Source: Rhodobacter sp. (GTDB lineage: Bacteria > Pseudomonadota > Alphaproteobacteria > Rhodobacterales > Rhodobacteraceae). From it: a stretch of DNA of 64,000 nt. Of the stretch, positions 15,929-27,214 are shown one piece after another. How positions within the stretch are numbered: the first letter of the stretch is position 1; each line of letters starts with the position of its first letter. The notes beneath the pieces were generated by a model, which was not told where the DNA came from, searched no databases, and was given only the letters and a program-made list of their open reading frames with translations. The stretch is from NCBI GenBank assembly GCA_016704435.1, contig JADJAB010000001.1, forward strand, positions 372,001 through 436,000. The letters are read 5' to 3'. The position numbers were made by a program, and so were the translations under genes.

Positions 15929-17834
15929 ATGGCCAAAGTCATCGGTATCGACCTCGGCACTACCAACTCCTGCGTTTCCATCATGGATGGCTCCGCCCCG
16001 CGCGTCATTGAAAACAGCGAAGGTGCGCGCACCACGCCCTCGATCGTGGGCTTCACGGAAAGCGAGCGTCTGGTCGGCCAGCCCGCCAAGCGGCAGGCCG
16101 TCACCAACCCCACCAACACCGTTTTCGCCGTCAAGCGACTGATCGGCCGCCGCATCGGCGAACCCGAGGTGGAGAAGGACAAGAAGCTGGTCCCCTACAA
16201 GATCGTCGACGGCGGCAACGGCGACGCCTGGGTCGAAGTGCGCGGCGAGAAGTACTCGCCCAGCCAGGTATCGGCCTTCATCCTGCAGAAGATGAAGGAA
16301 ACCGCCGAGGCCTATCTCGGCGAAACGGTGACGCAAGCCGTGATCACCGTCCCCGCCTATTTCAACGACGCCCAGCGCCAGGCAACCAAGGATGCCGGCA
16401 AGATTGCTGGCCTTGAAGTCCTGCGCATCATCAACGAGCCGACGGCTGCTGCTTTGGCCTATGGCCTCGACAAGAAGGAATCGAAGACCATCGCCGTCTA
16501 CGACCTTGGCGGCGGCACCTTCGACATCACCATTCTGGAAATCGACGACGGCCTGTTCGAGGTGAAGTCGACCAACGGCGATACCTTCCTCGGCGGCGAA
16601 GATTTCGACATGCGGATCGTCAGCTACCTGGCCGACGAGTTCAAGAAAGAGCATGGCGTTGACCTGACGCTGGACAAGATGGCCCTGCAGCGCCTGAAAG
16701 AGGCCGCCGAAAAGGCCAAGATCGAGCTGTCGTCCTCCAGCCAGACCGAGATCAACCAGCCGTTCATCAGCATGGACCGCAACACCGGGCAGCCCTTGCA
16801 CATGGTGATGAAGCTGACCCGCGCCAAGCTGGAAAGTCTGGTTGACGATCTGATCAAACGCTCGATCAAGCCGTGCCAGGCCGCGTTGAAAGACGCCGGC
16901 GTCAGCAAGGACGACATCGACGAAGTCGTGTTGGTCGGCGGTATGACCCGCATGCCCAAGGTCATGGAAGAGGTGACCAAATTCTTCGGCAAGGAACCCC
17001 ACAAGGGCGTGAACCCCGATGAAGTCGTGGCGATGGGCGCGGCCATCCAGGCCGGCGTGCTGCAGGGCGACGTCAAGGACGTGGTTCTGCTGGACGTGAC
17101 GCCGCTCTCGCTCGGCATCGAAACGCTCGGCGGCGTGTTCACGCGCCTGATCGACCGCAACACCACCATCCCGACCAAGAAGAGCCAGGTGTTCTCGACC
17201 GCCGAAGACAACCAGAACGCCGTGACTATCCGTGTGTTTCCAGGGCGAGCGCGAAATGGCGGCCGACAACAAGATGCTGGGCCAGTTCAACCTGGAACAG
17301 ATCCCGCCGGCGCCGCGCGGTGTGCCGCAGATCGAGGTTGCCTTCGACATCGACGCCAACGGCATCGTCTCGGTCCAGGCCAAGGACAAGGCCACCGGCA
17401 AGACGCAAGCCATCACCATCCAGGCTTCGGGCGGCCTGTCGGATGAGGACATCGAAAAGATGGTCCGCGACGCGGAGGCCAACGCAGAAGCCGACAAGGA
17501 ACGCCGCGAGCTGGTCGAGACCCGCAACCACGGGGAAAGCCTGCTGCACTCGACGAAGAAGTCGCTGGCCGAACATGGCGACAAGGTCGACCCGTCGACG
17601 GTCGAGGCGATCGAACTGGCAATGGGCCCGCTGGAAGACGCGCTCAAGGGCGACGACGTCGGCAAGATCAAGGGCGGCATCCAGAACCTGACCGAAGCCG
17701 CGATGAAGCTGGGCGAAGCGATCTACAAGGCCAGCCAGACCGAAGGCGGCAGCGAAGAGGAACCGCGTCCGGTGGATGAAGACGACATCGTTGATGCCGA
17801 CTTCGAAGATCTGGGCGAAAAGAAGCGGAAGTAA
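15929..17834 (+). CDS. dnaK: Chaperone DnaK (Hsp70), one apparent frameshift
   Basis: ATP-dependent chaperone. Nucleotide-binding domain: GIDLGTTNSCVSIMDG, VPAYFNDAQRQATKDAG, IINEPTAAALAYG, YDLGGGTFDITILE and VVLVGGMTRMPKV. Substrate-binding domain: LLDVTPLSLGIETLGG and GVPQIEVAFDIDANGI; the tail ends in acidic VDEDDIVDADFEDLGEKKRK. At 17240-17241 an extra C (TTTCCAG for TTTCAG) throws the frame. Removing it restores a normal 634-residue protein (VFQGEREMAADN). As dnaK is normally indispensable, a sequence error is the likeliest cause. RBS AAAGGGA precedes ATG 15929; dnaJ follows. Confidence 0.95.
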
Positions 17835-17852
17835 GCCGCTTGAACCGGAAAA

Positions 17853-17880
17853 GGGGGCGGTCTGGTGACAGGCCGCCCCC
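17853..17880 (+). terminator. GC-rich hairpin between dnaK and dnaJ
   Basis: GGGGGCGG (17853-17860) pairs with CCGCCCCC (17873-17880). No T-run follows, so it more likely attenuates transcription or protects the dnaK transcript end than fully terminates. This would give less dnaJ than dnaK. Confidence 0.45.
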
Positions 17881-17906
17881 GTCCGGTTCCAGGAAAGGGT
17901 TCGGCC

Positions 17907-19058
17907 GTGGCAAAGCGCGACTATTACGATGTTCTGGGGTCCAAGCGGGGCGCCTCTGCCGAAGAGCTGAAAAAGGCTTACCGGCAGAAGGCGAAAGAGC
18001 TGCACCCCGACCGCAACTCGGACAACCCCGAGGCGGAGACCCAGTTCAAGGAAGTGAACGAGGCCTATGAGGTTCTGAAGGACGACCAGAAGAAGGCCGC
18101 CTATGACCGCTTCGGCCATGCCGCCTTTGAAAACGGTATGGGTGGCGCAGGCGGCGGGCCGCGTGGCGGCTTTCAGCAAGGCGATTTCGCCAGCGCATTC
18201 ACTGATGTGTTCGAGGACCTGTTCGGCGATTTCATGGGCCGCGGCGGTGGCGGTGCCGGCCGAGCCCGCGCCCAACGCGGATCGGACCTGCGCTACAACC
18301 TCCGCGTCTCGCTGGAGGAGGCGTGGAAGGGTGCCCAGAAGACCATCAACGTCCCGGCCAGCGCGACCTGCGACACCTGCCGCGGGACGGGCGCCGAGGG
18401 CGGGGCGGAACCGGTCACCTGCGCGACCTGTTCGGGCATGGGCAAGGTGCGGGCGCAGCAAGGCTTTTTCACGGTGGAGCGTACCTGCCCCACTTGCAAC
18501 GGCATGGGCCAGACGATCAAGAACCCCTGCCGCACCTGCCACGGTGCAGGGCGGGTGGAAAAGGAGCGGGCGCTGTCGGTGAACATTCCCGCAGGGGTGG
18601 AAACCGGGACCCGCATCCGGCTGGCGGGCGAGGGCGAGGCGGGCCTTCGCGGCGGACCCCAAGGCGACCTCTACATCTTCATCGAGGTGAAGGAGCACGC
18701 GATCTTCCAGCGCGACGGGGTGCATCTGTTCTGCCGCGTGCCGATCTCGATGCCCGCGGCGGCATTGGGCGGCGAGGTCGAGGTACCCACGATCGACGGC
18801 GGCAAGGCGCGGGTGAAAGTGCCGTCCGGGGCGCAGTCGGGCAAGCAGATGCGGCTGCGCGGCAAAGGCATGCCGGCGCTGCGCGGTGCGGGCACCGGCG
18901 ACATGGTGATCGAACTGGCGGTGGAAACCCCGGTGAACCTGACGGCGCGGCAGAAGGAACTGCTGCGCGAGTTCGAAAAGCTGAGCGAAGAGAACAACCC
19001 GGAAGGCCATTCCTTCTTTGCCAAGGTCAAGGGATTCTGGGACGGGATGAAGGGCTGA
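17907..19058 (+). CDS. dnaJ: Chaperone DnaJ (Hsp40)
   Basis: Co-chaperone that delivers substrates to DnaK and stimulates its ATPase. J domain KRDYYDVLGSKRGASAEE with the HPD motif at ~33 (ELHPDRNSDN), a Gly-rich linker (GGAGGGPRGGF), four CxxCxGxG-type zinc repeats (CDTCRGTG, CATCSGMG, CPTCNGMG, CRTCHGAG), then the two beta-sandwich domains. Length is 383 residues. The start is GTG 17907 (VAKRDYYDV), 7 nt after AGGAAAGGG; an earlier in-frame GTG would lie inside the intergenic hairpin. Confidence 0.95.
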   Translation: MAKRDYYDVLGSKRGASAEELKKAYRQKAKELHPDRNSDNPEAETQFKEVNEAYEVLKDDQKKAAYDRFGHAAFENGMGGAGGGPRGGFQQGDFASAFTDVFEDLFGDFMGRGGGGAGRARAQRGSDLRYNLRVSLEEAWKGAQKTINVPASATCDTCRGTGAEGGAEPVTCATCSGMGKVRAQQGFFTVERTCPTCNGMGQTIKNPCRTCHGAGRVEKERALSVNIPAGVETGTRIRLAGEGEAGLRGGPQGDLYIFIEVKEHAIFQRDGVHLFCRVPISMPAAALGGEVEVPTIDGGKARVKVPSGAQSGKQMRLRGKGMPALRGAGTGDMVIELAVETPVNLTARQKELLREFEKLSEENNPEGHSFFAKVKGFWDGMKG

Positions 19059-19062
19059 AATC

Positions 19063-19090
19063 GCAGGGTGGGCGGTACTGCCCATCCTGC
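19063..19090 (+). terminator. Hairpin after dnaJ
   Basis: GCAGGGTGGGC (19063-19073) pairs with GCCCATCCTGC (19080-19090), 11 bp with one G-U pair and a 6-nt loop, followed by CTTTCG. It closes the dnaK-dnaJ unit before radC. Confidence 0.6.
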
Positions 19091-19142
19091 CTTTCGCCCC
19101 GGTTAACCAATCCTTCACCATCGCCATGCCAGATTTCCCGGC

Positions 19143-19907
19143 ATGGCAAAGGGCTTTTCAGACGCATCGCTTCCGCTCTTCCTCCCCGATGGGGACGAAG
19201 ATGAGGCTGCCGCTGCGCCCCTGCCCGGCAAGCTGCCCAGCTACATCGCCGACCATCGCAGACGCCTGCGCACCCGATTCATGGAAGGCGGCGCAACCGC
19301 GATGCCGGATTATGAGCTGCTGGAGCTGGTTCTGTTCCGCGCCATTCCCCGGCAAGATGTAAAGCCGCTGGCCCGGCTCTTGCTGGATACGTTTGGCGAT
19401 TTCAACCGGGTTGTATCGGCCGCTCCGACCCGTCTTTGCATGGTCAAAGGCGTGGGCGACGCCGTGGTGCAAGAGCTGAAGATCGTCGAAGCCGCCGCCC
19501 AGCGCCTGATGCGCGCCCGCGTCATCAACCGGCCCGTTCTGTCAAGCTGGGATGCGCTGGTGGACTATTGCCACACCGCCATGGCGCACCGTGAGACCGA
19601 GCAGTTCCGCATCCTTTACCTTGACCGAAAGAACGTGCTTGTCGCCGATGAAGAACAAGCCAAAGGCACGGTTGACCATGTGCCGGTCTACCCGCGCGAA
19701 GTCGTGAAACGGGCGTTGGAGCTGAACGCAAGCGCGCTGATCCTGGTGCACAACCACCCGTCGGGCGACCCGACCCCGTCAGAGGCCGACATCTCGATGA
19801 CCTGCCAGGTTCAGGATGCCTGCCAAGCCCTTGGCATCACGCTGCACGACCATCTGATCATCGGCAAATCGCGCGAGCTCAGCTTCCGCTCGCAGGGCTA
19901 CCTTTGA
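19143..19907 (+). CDS. radC: RadC/JAB1-domain protein
   Basis: A 254-residue protein with the N-terminal helix-hairpin-helix region (PDYELLELVLF, VKGVGDAVVQELKIVEAA) and a C-terminal JAMM metalloprotease-like domain, HNHPSGDPTPSEAD, with EQFRILYLDRKN before it. RadC was named for repair but its real role is unsettled. The last 29 nt overlap the convergent methyltransferase gene on the other strand. Confidence 0.9.
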   Translation: MAKGFSDASLPLFLPDGDEDEAAAAPLPGKLPSYIADHRRRLRTRFMEGGATAMPDYELLELVLFRAIPRQDVKPLARLLLDTFGDFNRVVSAAPTRLCMVKGVGDAVVQELKIVEAAAQRLMRARVINRPVLSSWDALVDYCHTAMAHRETEQFRILYLDRKNVLVADEEQAKGTVDHVPVYPREVVKRALELNASALILVHNHPSGDPTPSEADISMTCQVQDACQALGITLHDHLIIGKSRELSFRSQGYL

Positions 19908-20598
19908 CCGCCCGCCGTTCCAGCCGTTTCTGCCGCCGCACCTCGGCCACACGGGCCTTTTCGGCCTCGGCAATCGCGGCCAGGGAATCCTCGACCTCCA
20001 GCCGGTCCGGGCCATTCAGCGGCCGGATGAAATACCACGATGGAAACCGGTTGTAGGCGTCGTCGCTGACCTTTTCGGTCACGAACAGCGGCACGCCCAG
20101 CTGATTGGCTGCATGATGCGCCGCCCAGACCACCAGCGGCCAGTTGTCTGGGTCATAGTCATCGCCGGCCATCACCCCGCCGGGCTTGAGCTTCCCGTAC
20201 CAGTCGGCCAGCGTCCGCCCGCCCTCTTCGCCGGTATGGGCATATCCGTCGCAATAGACGAAATCGAAGCTGCCATCGGGAAACAGGTCCAGCGCCTGGT
20301 CGAAGGTCATCCTGAGCAGCCTGTACTCCGACCACAGCCCCACGGCCTGCAGCGCTTTCTTGTATTCGGCCGTGTTGTGCCCGTCGCCGTAGACATCCAC
20401 GCCGACGAACCGCGCGAAGCGCCCCGATTGCACCATGCGGGTCGAGAACGACCCCGCCGCCACCCCCAGCTCGATGCCGACATTGCCCGAAGGCGGCAGC
20501 GGGTCGATCACGGCGAAACGGTCGGCGCCGGGCAACAGTCGCACATCGGCCTTCGGGATCAGCTTCTTCGTCTGCCGCCGCAACTGCACCGTGTGCAT
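19879..20598 (-). CDS. Class I SAM-dependent methyltransferase, FkbM/MT24-like
   Basis: A 239-residue protein with the SAM-binding glycine motif VGIELGVAAGSFSTRM, then VGVDVYGDGHN, FDFVYCDGYAHTGEE and LKPGGVMAGDDYD, as in methyltransferases often near glycan genes. The tail is highly basic (RVAEVRRQKRLERRAVKG). ATG 20598 overlaps the preceding stop as TGATG, so it is coupled to the OmpA-like gene. It overlaps radC by 29 nt tail to tail. Substrate unknown. Confidence 0.8.
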   Translation of the reverse strand: MHTVQLRRQTKKLIPKADVRLLPGADRFAVIDPLPPSGNVGIELGVAAGSFSTRMVQSGRFARFVGVDVYGDGHNTAEYKKALQAVGLWSEYRLLRMTFDQALDLFPDGSFDFVYCDGYAHTGEEGGRTLADWYGKLKPGGVMAGDDYDPDNWPLVVWAAHHAANQLGVPLFVTEKVSDDAYNRFPSWYFIRPLNGPDRLEVEDSLAAIAEAEKARVAEVRRQKRLERRAVKGSPASGS

Positions 20599-22118
20599 CA
20601 GGGTGTAATCTCCGTGGCTTCGGGCGTGAAATCCGGCACCAGCCACAGTTCCACCCGCCGGTTCAGGTGGCGCCCGGCGGCGGTTTCGTCGCAAGCCATT
20701 GGCAGCGCCTCGCCGAAGCCCAGGGTCCGTGGCATCTGGTCGGGTCGCAGATCCGGCGCGGCCGCCTGCAACTCGGTCGCCACCCGCGCGGCGCGTTCAA
20801 GTGACAGCGCCAGGTTGGCCTCTGCCGCCCCTGATCCGTCAGAGAACCCCGCCAGCACCAGAGCCTCGCCCGCGAAGCCGCCCGAGGCGATCAGCCGCGC
20901 CAGATCAGTTATATTTTCCTGGCTCGACGGTGTCAGCACCGTCGCGCCATCCTCGAAGCGGAAGGTCAGCGACATCCGGTCGGCACCGTCCATCAGCGCC
21001 ACAAGCCGTTTCAGATCGGCCAGGGTCACATCCTCGCCCGCGCCCTGGATTGCGTTGATCAGACGCAGCCCGTCCATCGTCATCGGCGCGCGCTCGGTCG
21101 CGCGATCGACAAAGCCAGCGCGCGCCACAACGGCCTCTGCCGTCGGGGTGGCCAGAAACTCAAGAAACTCGCGCGCCAGAAGGGGCAGGCGGCGCTGCGG
21201 TGTCAGCAGGAAGACCGGCAGCGCCAACGGGTAATCCTCGGCCTTCACGGCCATCGGGGTTGCCAGCAGCGGAAAGCCGCAACTGTCGGTCAGGGGCAAG
21301 AGCCGCGCCGGCCCCACCTCTGCCCGGCCGGTGATGGCCAACGCCCAGGGGTCCTTCGCCACTGCCGCCGCAAGACCGGCCATGTCGTCATGCAGTACAT
21401 CGGCCTTGATGGCGATGCCCAGCCGGTCGTCCAGTGCGCGGGCCAGATCGGTGTCGGGCGCCATGGCGTGCAGCACCAGCGGCATGTCTGGCCCGCCCAG
21501 ATCGGCCCAGTTCTTCGCCTCTCCGGCCAATGCGGCGGCCAGTTCCACGGTCGAGACCTCGGGCGTCGGGTTGTCGGGCGCCATGATCGGTACCAGCGCA
21601 TCCAGCGCGACGGCTCGCGACCCGAAAGGCGCCTCGGGGCGCGAGGTCAGCTTCAGCTCGGCGTTGCCTTCGGCCAGTTCCTTGGACGCCAGACCCGGAT
21701 GCATCGGGGCAAAGCTGACCTCGGCCAGTTCCTTGCGGCTTTCCGGGTCGAGGATCAGCGCCGACCAGCCCGGCCCGGTGCCCTCCTCGTAGACCAGCCC
21801 GCGACTTTCGGCGAAGGCTCGGAACAGGCCCGGCAACAGCCGTGCGCCGGCATCGGGAGCACCGGCCACGCGGATCACCGCCTTTGGCGCGGTCAGGTCG
21901 GGGCAGGCGGGGCCTTCGCAGATCACTCCCTGGCTGTCTATGGTCAACAACCCGTATCGGGTTTCGACCCGGTAGAATTCGCCGTCGAATCCCTGCAGGC
22001 TGCCTGAAAGCACGATATCGCCTTCGCGGGCGATCAGCGTCACGTCCTGCGCAAAGGCAGCCGTTCCCTGAATGAGGAGCGCGACGAAAACCGCCGCGCG
22101 TCCAGCCTTGCCCAGCAT
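20598..22118 (-). CDS. Periplasmic PstS-like binding domain fused to OmpA C-terminal domain
   Basis: Signal peptide MLGKAGRAAVFVALLIQGTA. Residues ~80-340 resemble phosphate-type periplasmic binding proteins (VIRVAGAPDAGARLLPGLF, ILDPESRKELAEVSFAPMHPG, FLLTPQRRLPLLAREFLEFL). The last ~120 residues are an OmpA peptidoglycan-binding domain (MSLTFRFEDGATVLTP, ALVLAGFSDGSGAAEANLALSLERA, LNRRVELWLVP). Probably anchored to the wall while binding a ligand. Upstream is the membrane-anchored gene (18 nt gap) and downstream the coupled methyltransferase. Confidence 0.8.
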   Translation of the reverse strand: MLGKAGRAAVFVALLIQGTAAFAQDVTLIAREGDIVLSGSLQGFDGEFYRVETRYGLLTIDSQGVICEGPACPDLTAPKAVIRVAGAPDAGARLLPGLFRAFAESRGLVYEEGTGPGWSALILDPESRKELAEVSFAPMHPGLASKELAEGNAELKLTSRPEAPFGSRAVALDALVPIMAPDNPTPEVSTVELAAALAGEAKNWADLGGPDMPLVLHAMAPDTDLARALDDRLGIAIKADVLHDDMAGLAAAVAKDPWALAITGRAEVGPARLLPLTDSCGFPLLATPMAVKAEDYPLALPVFLLTPQRRLPLLAREFLEFLATPTAEAVVARAGFVDRATERAPMTMDGLRLINAIQGAGEDVTLADLKRLVALMDGADRMSLTFRFEDGATVLTPSSQENITDLARLIASGGFAGEALVLAGFSDGSGAAEANLALSLERAARVATELQAAAPDLRPDQMPRTLGFGEALPMACDETAAGRHLNRRVELWLVPDFTPEATEITP

Positions 22119-22137
22119 TGGTTGCCTGCCTGAACCC

Positions 22138-23246
22138 CTAGTTCGCGGCGGCGAGTGTCACGTCCTGACCGGGATTTTTCAACACCAGAATGTCGCCCAC
22201 GGCGTCGCAATCCGGCATGGCCAACGTCAGGTCGGTCACTTGGACCGCCCCGCCCCTGGCTTCGACGGTTTCACCCAGAAGTTCGCGCCCGCAGGTCATT
22301 TCGGTCACGGCGGCCTCGATCACCACCTCGGCGGAAACCGAGGTGTCGGCCGGCCAGGTGTAGACCTGAGCCATCATCGGCAGATCCAGTGTCGGGTTGC
22401 CAAGCGCCACCATGAAGCCACCGTCGGGCGAGACCGGCGCTTCGGCCGACACATTGCCAGGCTCGCCATAGTCGGCGCCGTTCTCGAAGGCATGCAGCTG
22501 GAAGGAATCGTCAGCCATCCATTGCACGGCAAAGCGGTGCACCGCCGCAGCATCCGGAACAGTCACATTGTCGCGCAGCACTTCGGCATCGGCGAACAGC
22601 ACCGACACCTCGCCCCGGTCGGACAGGGCGGGAAAGTCAAGCGACAGCGTGCCTTCGGCTGTCAGCTCCTCGGCAACCGCAAGGCCGCCGTGGCGCAGGA
22701 CGACGCGCTGGCCACCGCGACAGGGCGCCGAAATCGCGACGGAGATCATCGCCTGTGGGCCGGCAGACAGCGCCATGTCCAGCGGGCAGTCGCTATCGGC
22801 AAGAACCGGCGATGCGGCCGGCTGCGGGTCGGAGGAAGGCTGCGGGTCGGCAAGATCGGCGAGTTCGGGCGCGGGCATTGCCGGTGCAGGGTCAGGCGTT
22901 TCGGCAACCGGGCCTGCGTCCATGATCGGAACGGGCGGCGTGGCCTCGATGGTCGGCGCCCAGGAAGTTCGGGCAGGGCGGCCAGGATCGGCATCTCTTC
23001 GGGCCGCATTGCAGGCTCGGATGGCGAAGTGACTGCCAGTTCAGAGGCCGCCGGCGCGGTCAGCGCCGCAGCCGCCGGAATGCCGGAACCAGATGCTGCG
23101 GGCCCGGCGGAAACCTGCTCCACCGCCTTTGGTGCGGCCGGTGCGGCAGCGCCGCTGTCGGCATTCATCGTCTGAACCAGATGCCCGGCCGCCAGTGCCA
23201 CAACCAGCACGGCCCCGGCCCGGATCGCAGATTTCTTCTTGTCCAT
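22138..23246 (-). CDS. Membrane-anchored periplasmic protein upstream of the OmpA fusion (one frameshift)
   Basis: N-terminal anchor MDKKKSAIRAGAVLVVALAA, then a long Ala/Pro/Glu-rich linker, then a globular part of ~180 residues with cysteines (CPLDMALS, SAPCRGGQRVVL, EMTCGRELLG, MPDCDAVGD). The frame breaks at 22957-22964: one frame ends ILAALPELPG, the other resumes APTIEATPPVPIMD, so one base appears to be missing. Relatives in Rhodobacteraceae are often labelled 'translocase' because they sit beside secA; I know of no demonstrated function. No LysM domain is present. Confidence 0.6.
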
Positions 23247-23365
23247 TTTCGCCCCGGAAAGAGGATTCCATCGGCGATAGGGTGACAAGGGAAACGGGCA
23301 ATCCCGTGTCTGGAATGGGGAATGTTTCCAGCGTGGAACCACCCGAAACAGCAGGAAAGACAAAG

Positions 23366-23376
23366 GGGGCAGCCCC
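23366..23376 (-). terminator. Possible secA terminator
   Basis: On the minus strand GGGG-CTG-CCCC is followed by CTTTGTCTTT. The stem is short, so the call is weak, but the place, 33 nt after the secA stop, is right. Confidence 0.35.
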
Positions 23377-23408
23377 GCCGCCCTCTTCTTGCCGCAATTG
23401 TAGCCGGC

Positions 23409-26138
<2,730 letters not shown>

Positions 26139-26334
26139 GTTCTCTCCGATGGCGGCCATTTGCGTGAACGTGAGGCGCTTGGCCTTGCCCGCCTCCGATG
26201 CCTTCCATAGAAGAGCCAAGAAGGACCGGCCCGACCTTGTTCAGGCACCCGTCGCACGCGACTGTCGCGATGTAAGGGGAAGGTCCCGGATAGTCAACGT
26301 CGCGAAGCCCGCGGCTCGTTCAGGAGAAGGTGAA

Positions 26335-27177
26335 ATGGCGAAAATGACAGGTTTCTGCGCGGGCGCGGTGTTTGCGGCCGCACTGGCCGCGCCGGTCTGG
26401 GCCGAAGGAGAAACGGCGGCGACGGTAGTCGCCACGGTCAACGGCACCGAGATCACGCTGGGCCAGATGATCGCCCTGCACGAAAACCTGCCCGAGCAAT
26501 ACAAGGCCCTGCCCGACGATGTTCTGTTCAACGGCATCCTGGACCAGTTGATCCAGCAAGAGACACTGTCGCAATCGCTTGCCGCACCCACCGCGCGCGA
26601 CGATGCCAATATCACCAATGACCGCCGGTCCTACCTGTCGGGCGTGGTCATCCAGGGCGTTGTCACCTCGGCGGTGACGGACGCAGCGCTGCAGGCCGCC
26701 TACGACGAACGCTTCAAGGACGCGGCACCGCAAAAGGAATACAACGCCTCGCATATCCTGGTGGAGACCGAGGAGAAGGCGAAAGAACTGAAGGCCCAGC
26801 TGGACGGCGGTGCCGATTTCGCCGAACTGGCCAAGGCCAATTCCACCGACACCGGGTCGGGTGCCACCGGCGGCGATCTGGGCTGGTTCGGCCTTGGCAT
26901 GATGGTCAAGCCGTTCGAGAATGCGGTGATTTCCGCCGAGGTCGGCAAGGTGTCGGCCCCGGTGCAATCGGATTTCGGCTGGCATCTGGTGCTGGTCAAG
27001 GAAACCCGCATCGCCGAAAAGCCCTCGCTTGACGACATGCGCGACGAGTTGGCGGTCGAGATCGAGACCGCGGCGATCGACGCGACAATCGCCGAACTGT
27101 CGGGCGCCGCGACGATCGAAAAGCCGGGCGAAAAGCTTGACCCGGCGCTTCTGAAGGCGTCCGATCTGATCGACTGA
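26335..27177 (+). CDS. Periplasmic parvulin-type peptidyl-prolyl isomerase
   Basis: Signal peptide MAKMTGFCAGAVFAAALAAPVWA, a SurA-like N-terminal helical part (EQYKALPDDVLFNGILDQL), then a rotamase domain at ~135-225 (YNASHILVETEEKAKELK, GGDLGWFGLGMMVKPFE, FGWHLVLVKE). It helps fold exported proteins, consistent with its place opposite secA. ATG 26335 follows AGGAGAAGG; a longer open frame would overlap the secA start and lacks a signal peptide. Confidence 0.9.
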   Translation: MAKMTGFCAGAVFAAALAAPVWAEGETAATVVATVNGTEITLGQMIALHENLPEQYKALPDDVLFNGILDQLIQQETLSQSLAAPTARDDANITNDRRSYLSGVVIQGVVTSAVTDAALQAAYDERFKDAAPQKEYNASHILVETEEKAKELKAQLDGGADFAELAKANSTDTGSGATGGDLGWFGLGMMVKPFENAVISAEVGKVSAPVQSDFGWHLVLVKETRIAEKPSLDDMRDELAVEIETAAIDATIAELSGAATIEKPGEKLDPALLKASDLID

Positions 27178-27214
27178 CCCCCGACAGCTTCCCCCCCGCA
27201 ACCGGAGACACGCA

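Noticed and set aside
17232..17245. Programmed frameshifting in dnaK
   Set aside because: No slippery heptamer or pseudoknot was seen, and a single extra C in a normal VFQGEREM segment is explained by a sequence error.
15803..17680. 625-codon open frame opposite dnaK
   Set aside because: Antisense shadow of dnaK, a known artefact of this gene in GC-rich genomes.
17226..19127. 633-codon open frame opposite dnaK-dnaJ
   Set aside because: Antisense shadow; the zinc-finger repeats of DnaJ are clear on the plus strand.
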